A DNA stretch of 64,000 nucleotides, taken from the NCBI RefSeq assembly GCF_001297705.1, contig NZ_LIRF01000007.1, positions 496,001-560,000 on the forward strand, read 5' to 3'. The stretch comes from Chryseobacterium sp. ERMR1:04. Its GTDB lineage: Bacteria; Bacteroidota; Bacteroidia; Flavobacteriales; Weeksellaceae. Below the pieces are notes generated by a model. It saw only the letters and a list, made by a program, of their open reading frames with translations. It did not search any database and was not told where the DNA came from. The position numbers and the translations under genes are program-made. Shown in pieces: positions 49,561 to 58,495 of this stretch. Each line of letters starts with the position of its first letter. Position 1 is the first letter of the stretch.

Positions 49561-49607
49561 TTCTAAATAAAGCAGTGCAAAAGTACTGTTTTATTTAGAA
49601 TAAATAA
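49561..49607 (-). promoter_or_regulatory. Palindromic promoter of the TonB receptor cluster
   Basis: Arms TTCTAAATAAAGCAGT (49561-49576) and ACTGTTTTATTTAGAA (49585-49600) are inverted with one mismatch. In the 8-nt loop and first arm base, on the minus strand, is TACTTTTG (49578-49585), a match to the -7 box TAnnTTTG. The outer arm extends into TTATTTAGAATAAATAA (49591-49607), an inverted repeat of TTATTTA with a 3-nt centre. The TTCTAAAT/ATTTAGAA core resembles iron-responsive (Fur-like) boxes of related bacteria, so a metal-dependent repressor is a sensible guess. Binding on both sides of the box would block transcription. Confidence 0.6.
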
Positions 49608-49667
49608 AAATAATTGACAAAAGTCAGGAAATAACTTGTGAAAAATTTACATAATAATTCTTAAAAA

Positions 49668-50681
49668 TTATATAATATTCACTTCTCTCTCCAGTTCTAT
49701 ACCAAATTTTTCGTTAACAGAATGGATGATTTCTGTGGAAAAGTCGAAGATTTCTTTTCCTGTAGCACTTCCTGTAGCGTTAATGATCACCAAAGACTGC
49801 AATGGGTGAGAAGCAACGTTCCCAATTTGCTTTCCTTTCCAGCCGCATTGTTCAATCAGCCATCCGGCAGGAACTTTAACGAATTCTCCGTTGGGATATC
49901 CTTGAATGTTCTCGAATGTATGCTTCAATTCTTCAAATTGAGCTAGGGGAATGGTTGGGTTTTTAAAAAAGCTTCCTGCGTTTCCGGTAACTTTAGGATC
50001 CGGAAGTTTACTTTGTCTGATGTTAATCACAGCTTTTGAAACATCCTGAATAGTAGGATTCTTAATTCCAAGATTTTCTAATTCAGATTGTATGGCACCA
50101 TATTCAGTTTTAATAATATGATTCTCTTTTGTTAATTTAAAAGTAACTTCCAGAATCACATATTTTCCTTTACCTTCCTGCTTGAAAATAGAATCTCTGT
50201 AACCGAATCTGCATTTTTCAATATCAAAAACTTCAACCTCTAAGGTTTCTAAGTTTAAAACTTTACAGTCTACAAAAACGTCTTTAATTTCAGTTCCGTA
50301 GGCTCCGATATTCTGCATGGGCGATGTTCCTACATTTCCGGGAATTAGGGAAAGATTTTCTAGTCCACCATAATTTTTTTCTAAAGTATACATCACAAGT
50401 TCATGCCAGTTTTCTCCAGATTGGGCTGTAACTAAAATGGTACTTTCTCCAGATTGATTTTCTGTAATTCCTTTTAGATTAAGTTGAATGGCTAATCCGT
50501 CAAAATCTTTTGTCAACAAAATATTACTTCCACCTCCTAGAAAAAGGATTGGGAGGGTTTTAGAGCTTGAGAATTTCAGGGCGTCCTTTAATTCTTCAAT
50601 TGAGTGTGCTTCAACGAAATATTTTGCGCTGGCTTCTACGCCAAAAGTATTGTAGGGTTTTAGAGAAAAATTTTCTTGCAT
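49668..50681 (-). CDS. murB: UDP-N-acetylenolpyruvoylglucosamine reductase
   Basis: A 337-residue flavoenzyme that makes UDP-MurNAc in peptidoglycan synthesis. The FAD-binding part shows KPYNTFGVEASAKYF and LGGGSNILL, then LIPGNVGTSPMQNIGAYG. The catalytic region FGYRDSIFK and GNAGSFFKNP (with the proton-donor Ser) are present, and the end VIINATGSATGKEIFDFS is conserved. It is of type I length. It lies 4 bp after the lipoprotein gene and probably shares its transcript with the aminotransferase upstream. Confidence 0.95.
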   Translation of the reverse strand: MQENFSLKPYNTFGVEASAKYFVEAHSIEELKDALKFSSSKTLPILFLGGGSNILLTKDFDGLAIQLNLKGITENQSGESTILVTAQSGENWHELVMYTLEKNYGGLENLSLIPGNVGTSPMQNIGAYGTEIKDVFVDCKVLNLETLEVEVFDIEKCRFGYRDSIFKQEGKGKYVILEVTFKLTKENHIIKTEYGAIQSELENLGIKNPTIQDVSKAVINIRQSKLPDPKVTGNAGSFFKNPTIPLAQFEELKHTFENIQGYPNGEFVKVPAGWLIEQCGWKGKQIGNVASHPLQSLVIINATGSATGKEIFDFSTEIIHSVNEKFGIELEREVNII

Positions 50682-50685
50682 GGGT

Positions 50686-51162
50686 TTATTGGTATTCTTT
50701 TGGGAGAATTTTGTCTACTTGATCTTTGAATGCTTGCAACTGTTTATAATATAGGGTGTCATTATAAGAGTTTAAATAAAAGTAAGATTTTTGAGATGTC
50801 TTAATCTGGAAACTTTCATCAGCTCCGTCTATAGGCTGAATGCTTTCTGAACTTTTTATTTTACCAAGCGTCTTAGGATCAATTGTTGAGGTCAATTTTT
50901 TCCAGGTTTCTGGGTTGATGGCAGAATTCCATTGTTTATGAATGTTTTTTGTAGAAATACCCTGTGTGAGTTTAATAGAATCTTTCGAGACTTTGATAAT
51001 CTTGTAATGTCCTAATTTTCCGCCTACCATTGATATGCTAATGAACGTGATCTTATTTGATTTTTCACTAGCTTTTTCTACCTCTTTCTTGCATGAAAAA
51101 AATATCAGCAATAAAAATGTTGAAAATAACATCTTCAAACGGTTGATCTTTATTGCTGACAT
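50686..51162 (-). CDS. Small lipoprotein, function unknown
   Basis: A 158-residue lipoprotein, with a basic N-terminus (SAIKINRLK), a hydrophobic core and lipobox LIFFSC (Cys24) followed by KKE. The mature part (ISISMVGGKLGHYKIIKVSK, DTLYYKQLQAFKDQVDKIL) is mixed strand and helix. I do not recognise the family. An alternative start at MLFSTF (51132) would give a shorter signal, but the longer form has the better charged n-region. It lies between murB (4 bp) and the aminotransferase (11 bp) on the same strand. Confidence 0.72.
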   Translation of the reverse strand: MSAIKINRLKMLFSTFLLLIFFSCKKEVEKASEKSNKITFISISMVGGKLGHYKIIKVSKDSIKLTQGISTKNIHKQWNSAINPETWKKLTSTIDPKTLGKIKSSESIQPIDGADESFQIKTSQKSYFYLNSYNDTLYYKQLQAFKDQVDKILPKEYQ

Positions 51163-51173
51163 CTTTTAAAAAA

Positions 51174-52379
51174 TTAAAGGTTAAACTCTAATTTATATTG
51201 TTGAAGAGCATTTTTTAAAATCTCAACACTCTTTCTTAAATCTTCTTCGTTTAACACGTAAGCAATTCTTACTTGTTTTTTTCCTAATTCAGGATTGCTG
51301 TAGAATCCTCCCGCTGGCGCCACCATAATGGTTTCGTTGTGGAAAGAATATTTTTCTAACAACCATTGTGCAAACTTTTCCGTATCATCTACAGGAAGTT
51401 CTGCTACACAGTAAAATGCACCTTTTGGTTTTGGGCAAATTACTCCAGGAATAGCATTAAGCAAATCAACTAAAACGTTTCTTCTGTGTGTGTATTCTTC
51501 TCTTACCGCTCTAATGTAAGCTCCATCATTTTGGTGAGCTGCTGTTGCTGCAATTTGTCCCAGTAAAACAGGGCTCAATCTTGCCTGTGCAAAAAGCATG
51601 GCTGCATCATGAATTTTTTTAGAACGGGTAAGTAAACATCCGATTCTTACGCCGCACATAGAGTAACGCTTAGATTCAGAATCAATGATAATACAGTTTT
51701 CACTTAGTTCAGGGAAAGCAAGCATTGAAACTTGTTGTTTTCCATCATATACATATTCTCTGTACACCTCATCAGAGATCACAACGATATCATATTTTAA
51801 AGCAATTTCTGCTAATTTTTGAAGTTCTTCACGAGTGTAAAGGTATCCTGTAGGATTTCCAGGGTTACAGATAACGATTGCTCTTGTTTTCTCTGTAATT
51901 TTTTTCTCAAACTCTTCAATCGGAGGAAGGGCGAAACCGGTCTCAATAGTTGAAGGTACTGCCACTACATTTACATTGAATGTACTTGTAAATCCGTTAT
52001 AGTTTGCGTAATAAGGTTCAGGGATGATTACCTCATCACCATCATCACATAATGTTGAAATAGCAAAGTTTAATGCTTCAGAACCTCCGTTGGTTACGAT
52101 GAAATTATCAGGCGTAAGATCAGTAAAGTCTAATGAGTGATAATAATCTGTAAGCGCTTTTCTGTATTCTATATTTCCTTCAGAAAGTGCATATTCTAAT
52201 ACTTTTAAATCAATGTTTTTTAAAGCATTTAAAGCCGTTTCCGGAGTTTCAATATCAGGCTGTCCGATATTAAGGTGGTATACTTTTATTCCTTTCTGTT
52301 TTGCTTTTAGGGCAAAAGGAACCAGTTTTCTTACCGGCGAAGGCGGCATGTGTTGTGCTCTGTTTGAAATAGTAGGCAT
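51174..52379 (-). CDS. PLP-dependent aminotransferase, aspartate/alanine type
   Basis: A 401-residue fold-type I aminotransferase. Motifs are MPPSPVRKLVPFALKAKQKG at the start, YHLNIGQPDIETP, ALSEGNIEYRKAL, VTNGGSEALNFAI, IPEPYYANYNGF, ICNPGNPTGYLY, ISDEVYREYVY and the PLP lysine in DSESKRYSMCGVRIGC. This is the class I/II layout of AspC-like enzymes acting on Asp, Ala or aromatic amino acids. The exact substrate is not clear. It is the first gene of a transcript followed by a lipoprotein and murB. Confidence 0.93.
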   Translation of the reverse strand: MPTISNRAQHMPPSPVRKLVPFALKAKQKGIKVYHLNIGQPDIETPETALNALKNIDLKVLEYALSEGNIEYRKALTDYYHSLDFTDLTPDNFIVTNGGSEALNFAISTLCDDGDEVIIPEPYYANYNGFTSTFNVNVVAVPSTIETGFALPPIEEFEKKITEKTRAIVICNPGNPTGYLYTREELQKLAEIALKYDIVVISDEVYREYVYDGKQQVSMLAFPELSENCIIIDSESKRYSMCGVRIGCLLTRSKKIHDAAMLFAQARLSPVLLGQIAATAAHQNDGAYIRAVREEYTHRRNVLVDLLNAIPGVICPKPKGAFYCVAELPVDDTEKFAQWLLEKYSFHNETIMVAPAGGFYSNPELGKKQVRIAYVLNEEDLRKSVEILKNALQQYKLEFNL

Positions 52380-52657
52380 TGTTCAAAAAATTTGTATGAC
52401 AAAAATAAGATTTAATTCTTCAATAATAAAATAATGAATAAGAGCTTCTGTTGTGAATTGTTTAATTATTCTATTTTTTACTTTTATGATAGAGAATAGT
52501 GTTGTTTATTCTGTATTTTAACTTTAATTATATAATACTAAATATTTAATTTTAATGTGTATTTTGTGTTTTTTAATACTTTTTATTCTAAATAAATGTG
52601 TAAAAATGTGTTTTGTATTGTTTTTTTATTAAATTTATGACCACAAAACTAATTAAT

Positions 52658-54388
52658 ATGAAAACAAAGCTATTTTTTGGAGCTTTAAATATTGCCGCTC
52701 TTTTCTCTGCATCGGTGATGATGGCGCAAAATTTTCAAACTATGCCTGTGCAATCCGGCTATAGTGCTGATGTAATCGCTAACGGGATAGGATCGTCGGC
52801 TATTTCTACAACAACAGATGTAGATGGAGTTTCTTTTGCATTTGTAGCGAGAGACTATCAGTTAACATCAACGAGTAATCCCATTACCTACGGAATACCT
52901 ACTAACGGAACAATCAATTCAGTCATTGCTTCAACTCCGGGATTAAGTTTTCAATTGGCAGATCTAAGCTCAAATAATTCTCTAAAATTAGTAACTGCAA
53001 CTGCTAATGGAACATTAGTATTTGGCACACCTAAAGCAGCTACTAAATTATATATGTTGTCTACGAGTGGTAGTGGTTCTTCAACTGTTGAGGTTAAAGT
53101 TAACTTTACAGACAATACAAGTCAGACTTTTTCTGGAGTAAGTCTTTCGGATTGGTATGATGGAGCTAATTTTGCGATTCAGGGAATTGGAAGAATCAAC
53201 AGAACAAATAATGTTTTAGAATCAAGTTCTACGAATCCTAGATTGTATCAGTCTTTATTTGCAATAGATGCCGCGAATCAGGCAAAGCCTATACAAAGTG
53301 TAACTGTAACGAAAACTGCAGGTTCCGGGGTTCCTAATATTTTTGCTTTTTCTGCAGATGCATATTCAGATTGTGGAGTTCCAACGTTGCAAGCTGTTGG
53401 CACTCTTACTTCTAGTACAGCTCAGGTTTCTTGGACGGTTCCTACAGGCACGCAGGCTTCAAATTACGAAATCTATTATAGCACAACCAATACGGCTCCT
53501 ACAGGTAGTACAACACCAACGATTGCCGGGATTTCAGGAACGACTACTATGATTGATGGCTTATCTCCAAATACAGTATACTATTATTGGGTAAGAACAA
53601 AATGTAATAATTCAACAGGCCAAAGTGTATGGTCTTTTTCAGGTAACTTCAAAACATTGTGTGGAGCTATGGCTACCATGTTTGAGAACTTTGACTCTTA
53701 TGGTACAGGAAATATAGTTCCTGATTGCTGGATAAGATTAGCGGGAACTGGAGGCCAGACAATTGCATCAGCTACACCAGCTTCCGGTACCAGAAATCTT
53801 TATCAGTATACAAGTGCTGCTTCTACACCAACTACTGTTATTCTTCCTGTAATGAGTAATATCAACTCGGGAACTCATAAATTGAGATTTAAAGCGAGAG
53901 TAACAACAACTGCGGGTGGTACTCTAAATGTAGGATATATTACCAATACTGCAGATACCAATACTTTTGTTTTATTAGAAGCCCTGGCTATTACGAATAC
54001 CACTTATACAGCGGCGAATTCAGAATATACCGTAATTGTTCCTGCTTCAGTTCCTGCGAATGCAAGGTTGGCTATAAAAAGTTCGAATGATGCAAAAACG
54101 TATTACTGGGATGATGTATACTGGGAATCTGCTACCTTAGCGACAGCTGAAGTTAATGGTAAGAAATCTCTTTCTCTACACCCTAATCCATTTAAAGAAG
54201 TACTGTACATTTCTGATACGAAAGAAGTGAAATCTATAACAATTAATGATGTTTCAGGAAGAGTGGTAAAACTTATTGATAATCCTGGAAAAGAACTTAA
54301 TCTAAGTATGCTGAATGCAGGATTGTATTTGGTGTCTATTACTTTCAAAGACGGTTCTAAATCAATTACGAAAATTATCAAGCAATAA
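52658..54388 (+). CDS. Secreted fibronectin-III protein with T9SS sorting domain
   Basis: A 576-residue exported protein. The signal peptide is about 1-24 (ends MMAQN). Residues about 25-240 form a beta-rich adhesin-like region, then a fibronectin type III domain at about 245-330 (TSSTAQVSWTVPTGTQASNY, LSPNTVYYYWVRTKCNN), then a jelly-roll-like region, and a type A T9SS sorting domain in the last 70 residues (LSLHPNPFKEVLYISD, LNAGLYLVSI, SITKIIKQ). The start is ATG 52658. The upstream TTG start is rejected because the signal peptide begins at this ATG. It is a cell-surface or released protein of unknown target. A terminator is at 54413-54444. Confidence 0.85.
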   Translation: MKTKLFFGALNIAALFSASVMMAQNFQTMPVQSGYSADVIANGIGSSAISTTTDVDGVSFAFVARDYQLTSTSNPITYGIPTNGTINSVIASTPGLSFQLADLSSNNSLKLVTATANGTLVFGTPKAATKLYMLSTSGSGSSTVEVKVNFTDNTSQTFSGVSLSDWYDGANFAIQGIGRINRTNNVLESSSTNPRLYQSLFAIDAANQAKPIQSVTVTKTAGSGVPNIFAFSADAYSDCGVPTLQAVGTLTSSTAQVSWTVPTGTQASNYEIYYSTTNTAPTGSTTPTIAGISGTTTMIDGLSPNTVYYYWVRTKCNNSTGQSVWSFSGNFKTLCGAMATMFENFDSYGTGNIVPDCWIRLAGTGGQTIASATPASGTRNLYQYTSAASTPTTVILPVMSNINSGTHKLRFKARVTTTAGGTLNVGYITNTADTNTFVLLEALAITNTTYTAANSEYTVIVPASVPANARLAIKSSNDAKTYYWDDVYWESATLATAEVNGKKSLSLHPNPFKEVLYISDTKEVKSITINDVSGRVVKLIDNPGKELNLSMLNAGLYLVSITFKDGSKSITKIIKQ

Positions 54389-54412
54389 TCAATTTTTAGA
54401 CTTAAACAGGAG

Positions 54413-54444
54413 GGCAGTTATACGAAAGTATAGCTGTCTTTTTT
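54413..54444 (+). terminator. Rho-independent terminator
   Basis: Stem GGCAGTTATAC / GTATAGCTGTC (G-T pairs allowed) with a GAAA loop and a T6 run. It ends the fibronectin-III gene. Confidence 0.8.
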
Positions 54445-54453
54445 ATGGAAAGC

Positions 54454-54488
54454 AAAAAATCCCCATACTCATTACTGGGTAGGGGATT
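54454..54488 (-). terminator. Terminator of the T9SS gene on the minus strand
   Basis: AATCCCC / GGGGATT stem (54458-54464, 54482-54488) with the minus-strand T-run at 54454-54459. It is 26 bp after the stop of the 54514-55260 gene. Confidence 0.7.
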
Positions 54489-54513
54489 CGTGATGAAAAA
54501 ACTTATTTTTTTG

Positions 54514-55260
54514 TTATTCTTTAATGATCTTTTTTGAAAGGCTATTTCCTTTCGAATCTTTTAAATGTAATAAATATACTCCTGAGTTTAAAGTAGAAGT
54601 ATCTATTGTACTTTCTCCTTTTTTAAGATTTCCTGTGAATAAAAGACGTCCTTCTGTGTTATGAAGGTTATAGGAAATATTTTCTTTAGAGGTAATTTTC
54701 ACATTGTTTTTAATAACGGTTGTTTGAATTTCTGCAAACGAATGTTGAGCGCTTTTTATTTCGTTTGTTCCTAAAACTGCATTCGGATCATATCTATAGG
54801 TAATGATGAATGGGGTTCCGTACTCGTTATTGAAAGTATCTACAAGGTAATATTTTAAAGTATAGTCAATGGGGAATGTACCAGATCCGGTATTAGAATT
54901 CCACATATTATATCCTATAGATGAAGTTTCTGAATAGCCATCAATATTGATGGGGGAGTTAGAATTTCCGGGATATATATCATTTACGACTACCGAAGGT
55001 AAACACGTGGTTAAATAACAAAATTGAAAACTGCTTCCTGTTGCGTTTTGAATGTTCGTGACTTTTATCCGAACTTTAATAGGATTGGAAGATGTATTTA
55101 CAATTTTATAGTGTAATGTTGCGATGTTTTCATCGGTTGTATTATAGGTGAAAACTTGCCCGTTGTTGATGGGGGCTCCGTCATCTTTCGCCAGTAAGAT
55201 TTGAGCCTTACTTAAGAAAGATAAAAAGAAGCATATGAGGATGATAATAATTTTTTCCAT
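54514..55260 (-). CDS. Small secreted protein with T9SS sorting domain
   Basis: A 248-residue exported protein with a signal peptide (about 1-20, ends SKAQ). The central beta-rich part (YNTTDENIATLHYKIVNTSS, IKVRIKVTNIQN) has two Cys (CYLTTC) likely in a disulfide. The C-terminal about 70 residues are a type A sorting domain (YNLHNTEGRLLFTGNLKKGE, LNSGVYLLHLKDSKG, SLSKKIIKE). The start MEKIII at 55260 is chosen over an in-frame ATG 24 bp upstream, which lacks signal features. It is the third gene of a minus-strand set with two Omp28-like proteins, separated from the second by a strong hairpin. Confidence 0.8.
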   Translation of the reverse strand: MEKIIIILICFFLSFLSKAQILLAKDDGAPINNGQVFTYNTTDENIATLHYKIVNTSSNPIKVRIKVTNIQNATGSSFQFCYLTTCLPSVVVNDIYPGNSNSPINIDGYSETSSIGYNMWNSNTGSGTFPIDYTLKYYLVDTFNNEYGTPFIITYRYDPNAVLGTNEIKSAQHSFAEIQTTVIKNNVKITSKENISYNLHNTEGRLLFTGNLKKGESTIDTSTLNSGVYLLHLKDSKGNSLSKKIIKE

Positions 55261-55275
55261 AATGGTAAGGTATTG

Positions 55276-55321
55276 TGACAACAACAGAATCCAATGTATA
55301 GATTGGATTCTGTTGTTGTCA
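55276..55321. other. Perfect 20-bp hairpin between two T9SS genes
   Basis: Arms TGACAACAACAGAATCCAAT (55276-55295) and its exact complement (55302-55321) flank a 6-nt loop. There is no T-run after it on the minus strand, so it is not a simple terminator. It may limit read-through, protect the 3' end of the upstream message, or be an RNA-processing site. Confidence 0.7.
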
Positions 55322-55328
55322 AATTAAA

Positions 55329-57197
55329 TTATTTAATGATTAATTTTTTAGTCTTTGTTTCAAAGCCTTTTTCTTTAATTGAAACAAGATAAGTTCCTTT
55401 CGTTAAACCTTGAACTGAAACATTTTTATCAGGAGAAACGTTTAATCTCTGTAATACCAGTTTTCCGCTCATATCATAGAAAGTAAGATCTACATTATGA
55501 TTTGCCTGTACTTTGATGAAATCCGTTGTAGGATTTGGATAGATCGTAAGGTAGTTTGCGTTGGTTTGTGCTTCAGTTGTTCCTAATGTATTCATCGTGA
55601 AAGAGCGAGCATTTACAATTTCGCCTGTGGTAGCATCTAGGAGCAATACAACAGCTTTTATTTTGCTGGTGTCGTAAGTTGCAGGTATTGTTGTGTTGAA
55701 GGTATAGCTGGCTGCTTGTCCGTCTGATAAAATACTAGGAATTGATCCTGCTTGACCAGTATATCCTCCCAGGATTATTCTTCCTACATGATCATAAGTC
55801 ATTTGAGCAGCAGGTACAGTGGTCGGTAGATTTTCATATCCGCCCATTGGTCCTAGCGCACCTCCTGAATAGTAGTTCTTTTGATTGTATCCTGATGTAG
55901 TTCCATGTACATCATCCTCAACTAAGATTACTGAAAATCTAAAATCAGCATTACTGAAACCTGTTCTAAATGTAGCGGAAGGAGTAATGGTTAATGCATT
56001 GCCGGATAAAGTAGCAGATGCATCTATTTGTGCAGGGGTAACGAGTGTTTTTCTTGTATTTACATGATTGGCCATTTCGCTGCTACCTACTTCTTGGTTA
56101 AATAAAGCTCTGTCAACATGTAATGCTGGAAAACCTGCAAAGTCAGCACCGGAATCATACTCGTCTAATTGCATTGGGTCGTTATTATGTACTGCTATTC
56201 CTATAAAATCGTTAGGGTAATTAGTGTCCATATCGTGCATTGCAACGGCTCCTCTAGGGCAATACCCACACCACGTGCCGGTTCCTTCTTCCAATACAAC
56301 TTTTTTAGGCGAATTTTGACTTACCGTATTGAATGGCTTAGGTAAAGTATTGTCTAATGGAGTAGAGTCTGGAGCTCCGTTTACTAATGTTACGATTGTA
56401 TTTATTGTTTTCTCTACAACTGATGGGTAATTTACAGAAATAGGATGGGTAATAGTAGCTTCTTGTCCAGACTGTAGAGGCGTTGTTAAAGCAATAGTAG
56501 AGACGTGATCATTTGTTCCGTCATTCCAATTAAGGGTAATGTTGTTGAGGGTTTCATTACCATTGTTTTTTACGGTAGCTTTTATCGAATAATCATTATT
56601 TGTGATACCATATCGGCCAAGATCTACCTTAGTTAAGGCTACATCTTTATCAGCAATAGTTTTAACTTGAATATTATCTATTATTAGATAGAATTCATCA
56701 CTACAATCGTAATGTCTAAAAGATATGTATATCTGTTGTCCGATGTAAGGAGTGAGGTTAATGATTTTGTTTTTAAAACCTCCTGTTGGTATTTCTGTAT
56801 ATACGGGAGTTGAGTTGATAATATCCGTAGGGGAGTTGGAGGTTGTTATATAAACAGAATATTTGTCTGCAGGATAATTGGGGTGAGTCATCATATCATA
56901 CAGAAGAGTAACGCTTGTTGCTGTAACGGTACTAAGGTTAATTAATGGGGAAGTGATTAAGTTATCAGGAGTAAGAGGTCCTGTTGCATTTGTAAAAGAA
57001 AAAGAAACTAAAGATCCTGCCCCAAAAGCAGAGTTAAGGCCCGATGCATCTGTATTTTCCCATTCTTCGTCATCTCCGTCAAGGTCTGTGCTTGTCCAGC
57101 CATTGAGGCCTGGGGTGTTAAAATCTTGACTATAATAAGTCTGTGTGTAATGTATTCCAAAAATAAGAATACAAATAGTGAGTAAAATCTTGTTCAT
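55329..57197 (-). CDS. Omp28-like secreted protein with T9SS sorting domain
   Basis: A 622-residue exported protein. The signal peptide is about 1-18. Residues about 20-180 look like a choice-of-anchor jelly-roll domain (YSQDFNTPGLNGWTSTDLDG). About 190-290 is an Ig-like domain. About 300-530 is an Omp28-like thioredoxin-fold domain with CGYC in VVLEEGTGTWCGYCPRGAVA. The last 75 residues are a T9SS type A sorting domain (LTIYPNPTTDFIKVQANHN, GTYLVSIKEKG, TKKLIIK). It follows the Omp28 lipoprotein after 36 bp. The conserved CxxC suggests exported thiol-disulfide chemistry, not established for this protein. Confidence 0.85.
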   Translation of the reverse strand: MNKILLTICILIFGIHYTQTYYSQDFNTPGLNGWTSTDLDGDDEEWENTDASGLNSAFGAGSLVSFSFTNATGPLTPDNLITSPLINLSTVTATSVTLLYDMMTHPNYPADKYSVYITTSNSPTDIINSTPVYTEIPTGGFKNKIINLTPYIGQQIYISFRHYDCSDEFYLIIDNIQVKTIADKDVALTKVDLGRYGITNNDYSIKATVKNNGNETLNNITLNWNDGTNDHVSTIALTTPLQSGQEATITHPISVNYPSVVEKTINTIVTLVNGAPDSTPLDNTLPKPFNTVSQNSPKKVVLEEGTGTWCGYCPRGAVAMHDMDTNYPNDFIGIAVHNNDPMQLDEYDSGADFAGFPALHVDRALFNQEVGSSEMANHVNTRKTLVTPAQIDASATLSGNALTITPSATFRTGFSNADFRFSVILVEDDVHGTTSGYNQKNYYSGGALGPMGGYENLPTTVPAAQMTYDHVGRIILGGYTGQAGSIPSILSDGQAASYTFNTTIPATYDTSKIKAVVLLLDATTGEIVNARSFTMNTLGTTEAQTNANYLTIYPNPTTDFIKVQANHNVDLTFYDMSGKLVLQRLNVSPDKNVSVQGLTKGTYLVSIKEKGFETKTKKLIIK

Positions 57198-57233
57198 GCT
57201 GTTTTGTTGTTTTTTTTAAAAATTATTAATACG

Positions 57234-58295
57234 TCATAGAAGTTCATAGTTGTTACTGGTACCCAATTTCTCTTCTCTTACATTCAGTACGGCTCCGTTC
57301 TCGTCCATGATCATAATGATGGTTTTTAAATGATTGATGTTAAAACCGGCCGGAATGGTATATTGAAAAGTTCTCGCATATTCCCCAGGTAGAATAGTTT
57401 GCGAACTTGGGATGGCTTCACCTGATACCGATGAGGTGAGTTTATTTCGTAAAACATTATGATGCTTGTAATTATAGATATAGCTGCTTCCTCCGTAAAG
57501 AGTGGGGATGTAGTTTTTTTGATCATGAATTAATTCGTCCTCAACAATAAAAGCGACTATTTTAAGATTGTTGAAATTTTCAGTAAACGAAACTTTGGTT
57601 TCTATTTGGGCCGAATTTCCGGAGAGGGTAGAGTTTATTTTGATTCCTATTTTGCTAAATGCTTTCAACTGACTTAATGGAAGTGACATATCCGTGTAGT
57701 TAGAATCATAAGCCCAATTTGTATTTCTGTTGATGTACATCGCAGGCCATTCTGTTACATTTTTTAAAAATTGCATTTCTGTGCTTGTGGGGCAAGACCA
57801 AGGGTCGGTAGTTCCCTCAGGTCCGTGGATTCCGATGAATACAAAATCTTCTGTCTGTAAAGCAAGATTGTCATGTCTGGCTAATGCAATCGTGCAGTAT
57901 CCACACCATGTTCCAGTAAAATCTTCATATAAAATTCTGTGTTTAAAGCTTACGCCATTATTTATTACAGAATGTATGGAGATGGGGTTGACGGGTAAAT
58001 TCTTACATTTTGCAACAATTTCATAGGTTCCTTTTTCTGTTGGTGTAAAAGTATTTCCAGAAATAAGCTGTCCGTCAACATAGATTTGGCTTTCCAAAGT
58101 GATATCGTTTGTAAGATTATCTTTCACCTTAAAAGTGAATGTTTTTCCAAGCAATTTTTCGCTTCCACCTTCTGAGGTAATAGTGAGGTAAGTAACTGAA
58201 TTCTTACCCTCATCGCTTTCTGAGCCCGCACAACTCATGATTGTTGAGAAGATAAATGTCACGGTAGTTAGAAATAGTACTGTTTTTTTCATCAT
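57234..58295 (-). CDS. Omp28-related lipoprotein with CxxC thioredoxin-like domain
   Basis: A 353-residue lipoprotein (lipobox TIMSC, Cys22, then AGSESDEG). The LES-type acidic stretch after Cys is common for surface lipoproteins of the phylum. The main domain (about 110-345) is Omp28-like with ILYEDFTGTWCGYCTIALAR, FVFIGIHGPEG and WPAMYINRN. Omp28 was first described as a surface antigen of Porphyromonas gingivalis. The two Cys of CGYC fit a thiol redox role. It is the first gene of the minus-strand set, diverging from tlpA-DUF6029 on the plus strand across 200 bp. Confidence 0.85.
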   Translation of the reverse strand: MMKKTVLFLTTVTFIFSTIMSCAGSESDEGKNSVTYLTITSEGGSEKLLGKTFTFKVKDNLTNDITLESQIYVDGQLISGNTFTPTEKGTYEIVAKCKNLPVNPISIHSVINNGVSFKHRILYEDFTGTWCGYCTIALARHDNLALQTEDFVFIGIHGPEGTTDPWSCPTSTEMQFLKNVTEWPAMYINRNTNWAYDSNYTDMSLPLSQLKAFSKIGIKINSTLSGNSAQIETKVSFTENFNNLKIVAFIVEDELIHDQKNYIPTLYGGSSYIYNYKHHNVLRNKLTSSVSGEAIPSSQTILPGEYARTFQYTIPAGFNINHLKTIIMIMDENGAVLNVREEKLGTSNNYELL

Positions 58296-58470
58296 TTTAA
58301 ATAAATTTTAAATTAAAAATCACCTTCTCTTATATTTTATTAAATCCATTTTCAGAATACGTTAATAATTTACCTATTTTTATTATTGAATAATCAATAA
58401 TTTACGTGTTTACTTATTTTTTGTTTAACAAATGTATATAAATGTTTTTAAAAATATAATAAAAAATAGG

Positions 58471-58478
58471 TATATTTG
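58471..58478 (+). promoter_or_regulatory. -7 promoter box for the TlpA-DUF6029 genes
   Basis: TATATTTG matches TAnnTTTG and ends 17 bp before the ATG at 58496. No clear -33 TTG is seen. The rest of the 200-bp divergent gap is AT-rich without other clear signals. Confidence 0.55.
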
Positions 58479-58495
58479 TTTAAAATACATTTTAT

